From NCBI GenBank assembly GCA_964349095.1, contig CAYGFD010000006.1:1-25775 (forward strand): DNA of 25,775 bases, read 5' to 3'. A program made the translations under genes and the position numbers. This document shows positions 1 to 6,806 of this stretch, piece by piece; within the stretch, counting starts at the first letter, position 1, and every line of letters begins with the position of its first letter. The notes under the pieces are model-generated. The model saw only the letters and a program-made list of their open reading frames with translations, had not been told where the DNA came from and made no database searches. The DNA is from UBA10001 sp964349095 (GTDB lineage Bacteria > Patescibacteriota > Patescibacteriia > Veblenbacterales > UBA10138).

Positions 1-32
1 ATTCTCCGCACCCCGACCAAATTAGGAATTTT

Positions 33-962
33 ATGGTAAATAATTTTTTAATCTTTGCACTTTCCTTATTTTTTTTAGTTAAAGGTGCAACTTGGGCAAC
101 CAAGTATGCTGGTCGGGTAGCAGAAAGTTTCCACCTATCAAAATATTTGGTCGGGTTCTTAATCGTTGCTGTTGTATCTATTTTGCCCGAAACTTTTATA
201 GCGATTAATTCAGCAAGTAACGGTATGCCTTCTTTTGGTCTTGGAACTTTATTTGGTTCTAACGTTGCTGACCTGACTTTAATCATAGCTATTATTATTG
301 CTGTGGCGGGACGGGGTTTGAAAATTGATAGCAAAATTTTAAAAAATAATAATATTTATCCCTTTTTATTATTGTTGCCGATCGGCCTTGGGTTGGATGG
401 TAACTTTTCGCGTTGGGAGGGGGTATTTTTGGTCATATTTGGTCTTGGTTTTTATTATCATGTTTTTAAAAATGGTTTAAAGAACGAAAAAAGGCAGAAA
501 TATTCTGACCACATCTATCGAAATTTGGCGTTGCTGCTTGTTAGTATGGCAGTATTATTAGTGAGCTCTCACTTTACCGTGGAGTCAGCGGTGAGCTTGG
601 CACAAAACCTTAATATCAATCCAGTCCTAATCGGCATGTTAGTAGTTGGTTTAGGGACGACTATGCCTGAATTTTTATTTTCTCTAAAATCTGTAATTAA
701 AAAAGAGGACGAGTTGGCAGTTGGGGATATACTAGGTACAGTACTCGCCGATGCCACCATCGTAGTTGGAGTCTTGGCTTTAGTTAGTCCGGTGACCGTT
801 TCAAAAAATATAATTTATGTCACTGGAATGTTTATGGTGTTGGCTTCAATTTTACTTTTTTATTTTATGCGCTCAGGTCGCGTGGTATCGAAAAGGGAGA
901 GTTACTTACTTTTATCTTTTTGGTTATTTTTTGTGATAGTGGAATTTATTGTAAATCGATAA
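33..962 (+). CDS. Cation/Ca2+ exchanger-like (CaCA superfamily) membrane protein
   Basis: A 309-residue, strongly hydrophobic protein with two similar halves, as in the sodium/calcium exchanger (CaCA) family, which swaps Ca2+ for Na+ or H+ across the inner membrane. The first alpha-repeat runs at about residues 44-85 (LPE at 51-53, then GSNVAD at 75-80). The second is at about 203-245 (GTTMPE at 208-213, then GTVLAD at 235-240). The paired glutamates E53 and E213 are the family's ion-binding residues. The usual motif ends in Asn (GSNxxN), but both repeats here end in Asp. The length fits prokaryotic members. ATG at 33 is used, with only a weak upstream AGGAA. The ion transported cannot be told from sequence. 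Confidence 0.8.
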   Translation: MVNNFLIFALSLFFLVKGATWATKYAGRVAESFHLSKYLVGFLIVAVVSILPETFIAINSASNGMPSFGLGTLFGSNVADLTLIIAIIIAVAGRGLKIDSKILKNNNIYPFLLLLPIGLGLDGNFSRWEGVFLVIFGLGFYYHVFKNGLKNEKRQKYSDHIYRNLALLLVSMAVLLVSSHFTVESAVSLAQNLNINPVLIGMLVVGLGTTMPEFLFSLKSVIKKEDELAVGDILGTVLADATIVVGVLALVSPVTVSKNIIYVTGMFMVLASILLFYFMRSGRVVSKRESYLLLSFWLFFVIVEFIVNR

Positions 963-970
963 TCACTGAA

Positions 971-1008
971 AATAAAAATCACTCCATTATAGAGAATAAC
1001 AGAGTGAT
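971..1008 (-). terminator. Candidate intrinsic terminator of rpmB
   Basis: A perfect 7-bp inverted repeat (ATCACTC at 978-984, GAGTGAT at 1002-1008) with a 17-base loop. Read on the minus strand it is followed at once by a T-rich run (complement of 971-977). It lies just beyond the stop of the minus-strand L28 gene. The loop is long, so the strength is uncertain. Confidence 0.45.
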
Positions 1009-1028
1009 ATAGTATAATAAATGAAGAT

Positions 1029-1196
1029 TTACTTAGCTAGGGTTTTGATACAACGAGAACATATACGCATCCTTTTACCATCAACAGTTTTATATTGCAG
1101 GTTGACGGATTGTCTTCGAAGGGTAGGTATGTTGGAGTGTGATCGAGATAAGGCCTTGTTGTAGCCGCGGCCGCATTTTTCACAGATTCGTGCCAT
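1029..1196 (-). CDS. rpmB: 50S ribosomal protein L28 (bL28), short form
   Basis: A 55-residue protein on the minus strand, below common ORF length cut-offs. It begins MARICEKCGRGYN, continues with an SHSN segment (residues 19-22) and an R-Q-S-V-N-L-Q segment (28-34), and ends with an RICSRCIK motif. This is the L28 layout: CxxC at 5-8, the SHS/N and PNLQ-like core, and a second CxxC at 46-49. The four cysteines suit the zinc-binding form of L28. L28 binds 23S rRNA in the large subunit, near the E-site. It is shorter than the usual 60-78 residues. It stands alone, divergent from the M50 protease, with its own promoter (1209-1238) and a hairpin beyond its stop. Confidence 0.88.
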   Translation of the reverse strand: MARICEKCGRGYNKALSRSHSNIPTLRRQSVNLQYKTVDGKRMRICSRCIKTLAK

Positions 1197-1208
1197 ACAG
1201 TTAATTTA

Positions 1209-1238
1209 ATAATAATTACAGTTAGTTCAATCTATCAA
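1209..1238 (-). promoter_or_regulatory. Predicted sigma70-type promoter of rpmB
   Basis: On the minus strand TTGATA (1238-1233) and TATTAT (1214-1209) are separated by 18 bases; each box matches five of six consensus bases. Transcription would start about five bases before the rpmB ATG, so the mRNA would be nearly leaderless. Confidence 0.55.
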
Positions 1239-1267
1239 AAATAATAATTTTTAGCAAGTATCTATAT

Positions 1268-1891
1268 ATGGAAACCGATTTAGTCTGGCAAATATATCCC
1301 ATTTTAGTAATTATTTTATCGGCAGTATTTCATGAATATGCCCATGGTTTTGTGGCGGACTATTTAGGCGACCCAACACCGCGCAGTATGGGGCGATTGA
1401 CCTTAAATCCAATTGTACATCTGGATATGTGGGGTTCAATAATTATGCCGTTTATGTTGTTTATTTTTTCTGGAGGAAGTTTTGTATTTGCTTACGCCAA
1501 ACCAGTACCATTTAATCCATTTAACCTACGCGATCAAAAGTGGGGGGTGTTAAAAGTTTCTATCGCCGGCGTCGCGGTGAACGTCTTATTGGCTTTGAGT
1601 TTTGGCTTGGTCTTACGCTTTTTTACCAATCTGCCTTTTGACGTCCAAAAAGCTTTTGTGTATATAGTGCTCATGAATTTAATGTTAGCGATTTTTAATT
1701 TAATTCCTGTACCACCACTTGATGGCTCGAAAGTTTTATTTAGTTTTTTGCCTAGCCGTTTTTATCATATCAAGGCTTGGATGGAGCAAAACTATTTGTG
1801 GTTGCTACTGGCGGTATTATTTTTACTTTCCTATACCAGTTACATGGGCGCTGTAGTTTATTGGTTGTATAGTTTAATAGTTGGAGTATAA
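1268..1891 (+). CDS. Site-2 protease family protein (peptidase M50)
   Basis: A 207-residue integral membrane metalloprotease. The zinc-binding HExxH motif is at residues 22-26 (HEYAH), inside the first hydrophobic helix. The third zinc ligand is D152 in the motif NLIPVPPLDG (144-153), the family's N-x-x-P-x-x-P-x-D-G signature. Four to five further hydrophobic segments are visible and there is no PDZ domain, which marks the small M50B/rhomboid-like-fold group. Such enzymes cut transmembrane helices, often of anti-sigma factors or signal peptides; the substrate here is unknown. ATG at 1268 has no clear ribosome binding site. The RNHCP gene follows with a gap of four bases. Confidence 0.88.
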   Translation: METDLVWQIYPILVIILSAVFHEYAHGFVADYLGDPTPRSMGRLTLNPIVHLDMWGSIIMPFMLFIFSGGSFVFAYAKPVPFNPFNLRDQKWGVLKVSIAGVAVNVLLALSFGLVLRFFTNLPFDVQKAFVYIVLMNLMLAIFNLIPVPPLDGSKVLFSFLPSRFYHIKAWMEQNYLWLLLAVLFLLSYTSYMGAVVYWLYSLIVGV

Positions 1892-1895
1892 AAAT

Positions 1896-2192
1896 GTGTC
1901 TACGAAATTTATAAAGAGAGTCGAAGATTTTGTTTGTGATAAATGTGGAACGATTGTTAAGGGGGGTGGCTATACTAACCACTGTCCGAAATGTTTGTGG
2001 TCAAAACACGTGGACATTAATCCGGGGGACCGCGCTTCTGAGTGTAGCGGCTTAATGCAGCCGGTAAGTTTTTTTAAAAAAAATGGCGAAGATAAAATAA
2101 CCCATCGCTGTATTAAGTGTGGGCAGGAAAAAATTAATAGAGTTCAAGTAGGGGATGATGTTGAAGCGCTGATCGCCTTAACAAATAAATAA
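1896..2192 (+). CDS. RNHCP domain zinc-ribbon protein
   Basis: A 98-residue protein when read from GTG at 1896, which has GGAG at 1883-1886 nine bases upstream. An in-frame TTG at 1881 would add five residues and overlap the protease gene. The sequence EDFVCDKC (10-17), then TNHCPKCLWSKHVD (27-40), PGDRA, C50, GLM and finally HRCIKCG (70-76) match the RNHCP domain, named for its R/T-N-H-C-P core. The paired CxxC motifs (14/17, 30/33, 72/75) indicate zinc binding. No biochemical function is established. It is packed between the M50 protease and an MFS transporter (start codon directly after the stop), so the three are likely co-transcribed. Confidence 0.8.
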   Translation: MSTKFIKRVEDFVCDKCGTIVKGGGYTNHCPKCLWSKHVDINPGDRASECSGLMQPVSFFKKNGEDKITHRCIKCGQEKINRVQVGDDVEALIALTNK

Positions 2193-3380
2193 ATGTCAGT
2201 ATTTGCTAGAACTGTAAAAAATAATATTTGGAAATTGTACACCATTTCCGCTTTGCGGGGCTTTATGTTAATAATGCCGGTGATCGTTTTATTTTACAAA
2301 GAAAATGGTTTATCAATGGCGGAAGTTTTATTGTTGCAGGCCTTATTTTCCGTAGTAATTGTGGTGTTAGAAATTCCTTCTGGTTATTTTGCCGACTTAA
2401 TTGGGCGTCGTATTTCTATAATATTTGGAGGCATCGGTGGTTTCTTAGGGTATTTAATTTATGCCGGGTCTTATGGTTTTTGGGGTTTCTTAGTCGCAGA
2501 AATATTTTTAGCGGTGGGGGCTAGTTTTATGTCTGGGGCGGATTCAGCCTTGCTTTACGACAGCTTGGCGGAAATTGGCAAGAAGGACGATTATAAAAAA
2601 TACGAAGGCCGGTTTGGTTCTATATCAAATTTTTCTGAAGCAGTCGCTTCAATTATTGGTGGGGCACTGGCGGTAATTAGTCTTCGGACGCCTTTATATT
2701 ATGAATCGATAGCTTTATTTTTGTCTGTGCCACTTTCCTTTACTTTAGTCGAGACTGCTCGTCAGGCGATAAATATTTCAGAAAGTAAAATTAAATCGTT
2801 GGCCAAAATCATCAAATTTTCTTTACATGAACACAAAGAAATAAAGTGGCTAATTATATATGGAGGCATAATTAGCTCAGCCACTTTGACGATGGTATGG
2901 TTTATTCAACCATATTTTGTGCTGGTTGGATTACCTTTGGTCTGGTTTGGTCTAGCTTGGGCAGCCTTAATGACCTCAAGTGGTGTTTTTTCTTATGTGG
3001 CACACGCGGTCGAGGATTTTTTTGGAAGAAAAAAATCTTTAATATCCTTATTAATTTTAACTATAGTTGCTTATTGGTTATTAGCCACCTGGCAAGCCTG
3101 GTGGGGAATAGGTGTTATTTTTATATTTTATTTCGTCTGGGGGATTAGCCGTCCAATCTTGCTCGATTATGTTAATAGGCTGGTGCCGGCAGATATTAGG
3201 GCCACCGTTTTATCGGTTAAATCTTTTGTCGCTCGGCTAATATTTGCGATTGTTGGTCCTTTTATTGGCTGGGCTAGCGATACCTATTCATTATCCATGG
3301 CTTTTATTCTATCTGGGCTAACTTTTTTGGTATTAGGTGGAATTTCACTGCTTTTATTAAATCGACACAAGGTGCTATAA
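2193..3380 (+). CDS. MFS transporter
   Basis: A 395-residue protein with about twelve hydrophobic segments, the standard size of a major facilitator superfamily carrier. The motif-A-like loop between helices 2 and 3 reads G-Y-F-A-D-L-I-G-R-R (residues 64-73), matching GxxxDxxGRR. A related loop (FFGRKK) opens the second half at about residue 272. The segment VLEIPSGYFAD before it is typical of the drug/metabolite efflux type. The substrate cannot be inferred. The ATG directly follows the TAA of the RNHCP gene, implying translational coupling. Confidence 0.85.
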   Translation: MSVFARTVKNNIWKLYTISALRGFMLIMPVIVLFYKENGLSMAEVLLLQALFSVVIVVLEIPSGYFADLIGRRISIIFGGIGGFLGYLIYAGSYGFWGFLVAEIFLAVGASFMSGADSALLYDSLAEIGKKDDYKKYEGRFGSISNFSEAVASIIGGALAVISLRTPLYYESIALFLSVPLSFTLVETARQAINISESKIKSLAKIIKFSLHEHKEIKWLIIYGGIISSATLTMVWFIQPYFVLVGLPLVWFGLAWAALMTSSGVFSYVAHAVEDFFGRKKSLISLLILTIVAYWLLATWQAWWGIGVIFIFYFVWGISRPILLDYVNRLVPADIRATVLSVKSFVARLIFAIVGPFIGWASDTYSLSMAFILSGLTFLVLGGISLLLLNRHKVL

Positions 3381-3387
3381 AGAACCC

Positions 3388-3416
3388 TTGACTGGTTGGG
3401 GTAGAGTTGTTATACT
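3388..3416 (+). promoter_or_regulatory. Strong predicted promoter of the str operon
   Basis: TTGACT (3388-3393) and TATACT (3411-3416) with an exact 17-base spacer: five of six matches in each box. The predicted start is near 3423, giving an mRNA leader of about 50 bases before rpsL. The spacer holds a copy of AGAGTTGT (3403-3410) that is repeated at the predicted start. Confidence 0.75.
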
Positions 3417-3422
3417 AGCCCA

Positions 3423-3439
3423 AGAGTTGTAGCAACTCT
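3423..3439 (+). promoter_or_regulatory. Hairpin at the predicted 5' end of the str operon mRNA
   Basis: AGAGTTG (3423-3429), loop TAG, CAACTCT (3433-3439): a perfect 7-bp stem beginning where transcription is predicted to start. No T-tract of terminator quality follows. A 5'-terminal stem-loop can shield mRNA from decay, which is the inferred role. Confidence 0.5.
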
Positions 3440-3472
3440 ATTTGTTTATCTGAAATATATTAAATTTATTAA

Positions 3473-3892
3473 ATGCCTACAGTTAATCAATTAGTTCGTA
3501 AAGGAAGAACTCAATTAGGTAAAAAATCAAAAACCCCGGCTTTGGTCCCGGTTTTTGATGCTTTGCGTAGAAAAAGGTCAGATATGCCTAAGAGCAACCC
3601 ATTTAAAAGAGGGGTTTGTTTGAAGGTAACAACTACTACGCCAAAGAAGCCAAACTCAGCTTTAAGAAAAATTGCCAGGGTCAGATTGTCTAATGGTATG
3701 GAAGTCACGGCCTATATTCCTGGTATTGGTCATAATTTACAAGAACACTCTATCGTAATGGTTCGTGGTGGTAGGGTTAAAGATTTGCCTGGTGTACGTT
3801 ATCACATTGTTAGGGGTGTCTATGACACTTCTGGCGTGGAAAATCGTTCTCAGGGTAGATCGCTATATGGTGTAAAGCGAAAGAAGCAATAA
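3473..3892 (+). CDS. rpsL: 30S ribosomal protein S12 (uS12)
   Basis: A 139-residue S12 from the decoding centre of the small subunit. The start MPTVNQLVRKGR, the loop TTPKKPNSALRKIARVRL and GGRVKDLPGVRYH are all canonical. The lysines linked to streptomycin sensitivity (in KKPNS and VKDLPG) are present. It is longer than the E. coli form (124) because of an insertion after PAL in the N-terminal region, as in Firmicutes. It is the first gene of the str operon; S7 follows after one base. Confidence 0.97.
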   Translation: MPTVNQLVRKGRTQLGKKSKTPALVPVFDALRRKRSDMPKSNPFKRGVCLKVTTTTPKKPNSALRKIARVRLSNGMEVTAYIPGIGHNLQEHSIVMVRGGRVKDLPGVRYHIVRGVYDTSGVENRSQGRSLYGVKRKKQ

Positions 3893-3893
3893 T

Positions 3894-4361
3894 ATGAGAG
3901 GTAAATCAGCTCCTAAAAGACAAATATTACCCGATCCACGTTATCAAAGTGTGGTAATTGCTAAATTTATTAATACTATAATGGAACGCGGCAAGAAAAC
4001 TGTTGCGCGTGGTATTCTTTATAAGAGTTTTGACGTGATAGCTCAAAAAACCAAGAAAGATCCACGAGATGTTTTTGAAGCGGCTATTAAAAATGTTGGA
4101 CCAATGGTTGAAGTAAGAAGTAAGCGTGTTGGCGGTGCTAATTATCAGGTACCAGTAGAAGTTAGAACCGAGCGTCGACAAGCTTTGGCTTTCCGTTGGA
4201 TTATTGGAGCTGCCCAGAATAAAAAGGGTCGCCCGATGCATTTGAAATTGGCTGATGAATTAATGGCGGCCGCAGATAATCAGGGCGATGCCATTAAGAA
4301 GAAAGAAGATGTCTTAAGAATGGCCGAAGCTAACCGCGCCTTTGCTCATTTTGCTAGATAA
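3894..4361 (+). CDS. rpsG: 30S ribosomal protein S7 (uS7)
   Basis: A 155-residue S7, the assembly-initiating protein of the 30S head. Recognisable blocks are the start MRGKSAPKRQILPDPRYQS, the segment VKV-like VEVRSKRVGGANYQVPVEV and the ending AEANRAFAHFAR. Family length is 155-156. The junction with rpsL is TAA-T-ATG, and no Shine-Dalgarno site is seen. S7 is the feedback repressor of the str operon in E. coli; whether that holds here is unknown. Confidence 0.97.
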   Translation: MRGKSAPKRQILPDPRYQSVVIAKFINTIMERGKKTVARGILYKSFDVIAQKTKKDPRDVFEAAIKNVGPMVEVRSKRVGGANYQVPVEVRTERRQALAFRWIIGAAQNKKGRPMHLKLADELMAAADNQGDAIKKKEDVLRMAEANRAFAHFAR

Positions 4362-4362
4362 C

Positions 4363-6441
4363 ATGCCGCGGGAATATCCATTAGAAAAGGTTAGAAATAT
4401 TGGCGTAATCGCTCACATTGATGCGGGTAAGACTACCGTTTCCGAGCGTATTTTGTTTTATACCGGTAAGAAACATAAGATTGGCGAAGTGCACGAGGGT
4501 GCCGCAGAAATGGACTGGATGGAACAAGAAAGAGAGCGCGGTATTACCATTACTTCGGCTGCGACAACTTGTTTTTGGAAAAATCATCAGTTGAACTTAA
4601 TTGATACCCCAGGACACATTGACTTTACGATTGAGGTCAAGCGTTCTTTGCGTGTGTTGGATGGTGGAGTGGTGGTATTTGATGGTGTGGCTGGTGTTGA
4701 ACCACAATCAGAGACCAACTGGCACTATGCGGACGAATACAAAGTGCCACGCATTTGTTTTATAAATAAAATGGATAGAATGGGCGCTGATTTTTATAAC
4801 GACATGGCTTCTATTTATGAAAGATTAACTAAAAATGCACACCCGGTGCAATTACCAATTGGTGCCGCCGAAACTTTCACCGGTTTAGTGGATTTATTTA
4901 CTCGTAAAGCGGTTATTTATAAAGATGAACTCGGAAAAGAGTGGGAAGAGACTGAAGTGCCAGAAGACATGAAACAAAAGGTAGAAGAATACCGACATAA
5001 ATTAATTGAAGCGATTGCTGAGCATGATGATAAATTGCTTCACGATTATTTAGACGGAAAAGAAATTCCGATTGAAAGTTTGAAGCAAACTATGCGCAAA
5101 GCTTGTATTGATAATAAAATTGTTCCAGTATTTTGTGGTTCAGCTCTTAAAAATAAGGGCGTCCAATTTTTATTGGATGGTGTAGTAGATTATTTACCAT
5201 CGCCACTTGATATCGAAGCGGTTAAAGGTAAAGAGCCTAATACTGGAGAAATAATTGCTCGAAGCGCTTCTGATGAAGAGCCGTTCTCGGCACTAGCGTT
5301 TAAAATAGCGACCGACCCATTTGTTGGAAAACTAGCATTCTTTAGAGTTTATTCAGGTATTATTAAAGCCGGTTCTTATGTATTAAATTCTTCTACTGGT
5401 ACGCGTGAGCGTATGGGTAGAATTGTTAGATTGCACGCCAATCATAGAGCAGACGTTGAAGAAGTATTTGCCGGCGAGATAGCGGCCGTGGTTGGTCTAA
5501 AAGACACCACTACCGGAAACACTTTGTGTTCTGAAGAAAAGCCTATTATTTTGGAATCTATTGTTTTCCCAGAGCCAGTTATTTCGGTTGCGATTGAGCC
5601 AAAAACTAAAGCTGACCAAGAAAAAATGGGTATGGCTTTGGCAAAATTGGCTGAAGAAGATCCTTCATTTAGAGTAAGAAGCGATGAAGAAACCGGACAG
5701 GTGATCATTGCTGGTATGGGAGAACTGCACCTAGATATTATTGTTGATCGTATGAAGCGAGAATTTAAGGTGGAAGCCAATGTTGGTAAACCTCAAGTCG
5801 CTTATAAGGAAACTGTTAGAAAGATTTCTCAAGCCGAAGGAAAATATATTCGACAAACTGGTGGTCATGGTCAATATGGACACTGCTGGATTAGGTTGGA
5901 GCCACAAGAGCCTGGTAAAGGTTTTGAATTTGTTGATGAAGTTAAAGGTGGAGTCATTCCTCGTGAATTTATCATGCCAATTCAAAAAGGTGTTCGTGAG
6001 GCTTTGGAAAATGGTGTGATGGCCGGATATCCAGTCGTCGATGTGAAAGCGGTCGTTTATGATGGTAGTTATCATGATGTTGACTCTTCGGAAGCGGCTT
6101 TCAAAATCGCTGGTTCGATTGCTTTCCAGGATGCGTTTAAACGTGGTGACCCTTACTTACTGGAACCAGTTATGAAAGTGGAAGTTATTACTCCTGAAAA
6201 TTACATGGGAGAAGTGATTGGTGACCTTAACTCGAAGCGCGGACAAGTTTTGGAAATGCGCGATCGTATGGGTATTAAAGTTATTGATGCCCATGTGCCA
6301 CTCGCTGAAATGTTTGGTTATGCGACCAGTCTTCGATCAATGACCCAGGGTCGCGGTTCTTACACTATGGAATTTGACCACTATTCTGAAGTTCCTCGCA
6401 ACGTGGCCGAGACTATTATTGGAGAAAAAAAGACTAAATAA
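4363..6441 (+). CDS. fusA: Elongation factor G
   Basis: A 692-residue translocation GTPase. The GTP-binding motifs are G1 AHIDAGKTT (17-25), switch II DTPGH (81-85) and NKMD (135-138), followed by the domain II-V architecture ending in a domain V with LRSMTQGRGSYTMEFDHY. The start is ATG at 4363, one base after the S7 stop; an upstream in-frame TTG at 4342 lies inside rpsG and would add seven unlike residues. It catalyses tRNA/mRNA movement on the ribosome. Length and motifs are canonical. Confidence 0.97.
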   Translation: MPREYPLEKVRNIGVIAHIDAGKTTVSERILFYTGKKHKIGEVHEGAAEMDWMEQERERGITITSAATTCFWKNHQLNLIDTPGHIDFTIEVKRSLRVLDGGVVVFDGVAGVEPQSETNWHYADEYKVPRICFINKMDRMGADFYNDMASIYERLTKNAHPVQLPIGAAETFTGLVDLFTRKAVIYKDELGKEWEETEVPEDMKQKVEEYRHKLIEAIAEHDDKLLHDYLDGKEIPIESLKQTMRKACIDNKIVPVFCGSALKNKGVQFLLDGVVDYLPSPLDIEAVKGKEPNTGEIIARSASDEEPFSALAFKIATDPFVGKLAFFRVYSGIIKAGSYVLNSSTGTRERMGRIVRLHANHRADVEEVFAGEIAAVVGLKDTTTGNTLCSEEKPIILESIVFPEPVISVAIEPKTKADQEKMGMALAKLAEEDPSFRVRSDEETGQVIIAGMGELHLDIIVDRMKREFKVEANVGKPQVAYKETVRKISQAEGKYIRQTGGHGQYGHCWIRLEPQEPGKGFEFVDEVKGGVIPREFIMPIQKGVREALENGVMAGYPVVDVKAVVYDGSYHDVDSSEAAFKIAGSIAFQDAFKRGDPYLLEPVMKVEVITPENYMGEVIGDLNSKRGQVLEMRDRMGIKVIDAHVPLAEMFGYATSLRSMTQGRGSYTMEFDHYSEVPRNVAETIIGEKKTK

Positions 6442-6444
6442 TTT

Positions 6445-6666
6445 ATGAAAGAGGATTTAGGCCAATTAATTAAGAGGTTATTGGCTCGAGGAGAGAGGGT
6501 GGTGATTGTTGGCGATGATGAACCAATGGTCATACTACCACTGGCAGAATACGATAAATTGTCTGGTTTTTCCTCAATCCAACAGGAAATTCCTTATTTA
6601 GAGCCCATTGACCCGCCGCAAGGCGCTGTGGAGGATGATGACCAGTATTTTCCTGAGCCGATCTAG
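6445..6666 (+). CDS. Phd/YefM antitoxin-like small protein
   Basis: A 73-residue protein three bases after fusA. Residues 5-39 (DLGQLIKRLLARGERVVIV, then EPMVILPLAEYDKL) resemble the core of Phd/YefM antitoxins: helix, basic R-G-E-R-V-V-I strand, then P-v-x-L-x-P-L-x-E-Y-x-x-L. The remaining tail (about 40-73) is rich in Pro, Asp and Glu, including an EDDD run, in place of a recognisable toxin-binding segment. No toxin gene lies beside it; neighbours are fusA and tuf. It is probably co-transcribed with rpsL-rpsG-fusA. The fold assignment is moderate; antitoxin function is not supported by context, and a stand-alone regulator is equally possible. Confidence 0.6.
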   Translation: MKEDLGQLIKRLLARGERVVIVGDDEPMVILPLAEYDKLSGFSSIQQEIPYLEPIDPPQGAVEDDDQYFPEPI

Positions 6667-6679
6667 ATAGGGTAGACAC

Positions 6680-6708
6680 TTGTCAGAAATAAGGCTTTGT
6701 GTTAAATT
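6680..6708 (+). promoter_or_regulatory. Predicted promoter of tuf
   Basis: TTGTCA (6680-6685) and TAAATT (6703-6708) with a 17-base spacer, starting soon after the Phd-like gene. A perfect TATAAT also lies at 6725-6730 but has only a weak -35 partner. The tuf leader would be roughly 75-92 bases. Separate transcription suits the high demand for EF-Tu. Confidence 0.5.
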
Positions 6709-6793
6709 GAACAAGCTAACTATTTATAATAATTGATTTTTTTAGGGTTTAGTGAACAATTTTATTAAATAATTTCGCTAACCTTAGCAATTT

Positions 6794-6798
6794 AGGAG
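6794..6798 (+). promoter_or_regulatory. Strong Shine-Dalgarno site of tuf
   Basis: AGGAG eight bases before the tuf ATG. It stands out because nearly all other genes in this cluster lack a recognisable site. Confidence 0.85.
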
Positions 6799-6806
6799 AA
6801 AATAAT

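Noticed and set aside
1881..1898. TTG 1881 as start of the RNHCP gene
   Set aside because: It overlaps the protease stop, and GTG 1896 has GGAG at good spacing; the choice remains a judgement.
2228..3148. Short alternative-frame ORFs within the MFS gene (98 and 83 codons)
   Set aside because: Wholly inside a well-supported membrane protein gene and without recognisable features.
4342..4365. Upstream TTG start for EF-G
   Set aside because: It lies inside rpsG and adds residues foreign to EF-G; ATG 4363 gives the family start MPREYPLEKVRNIG.
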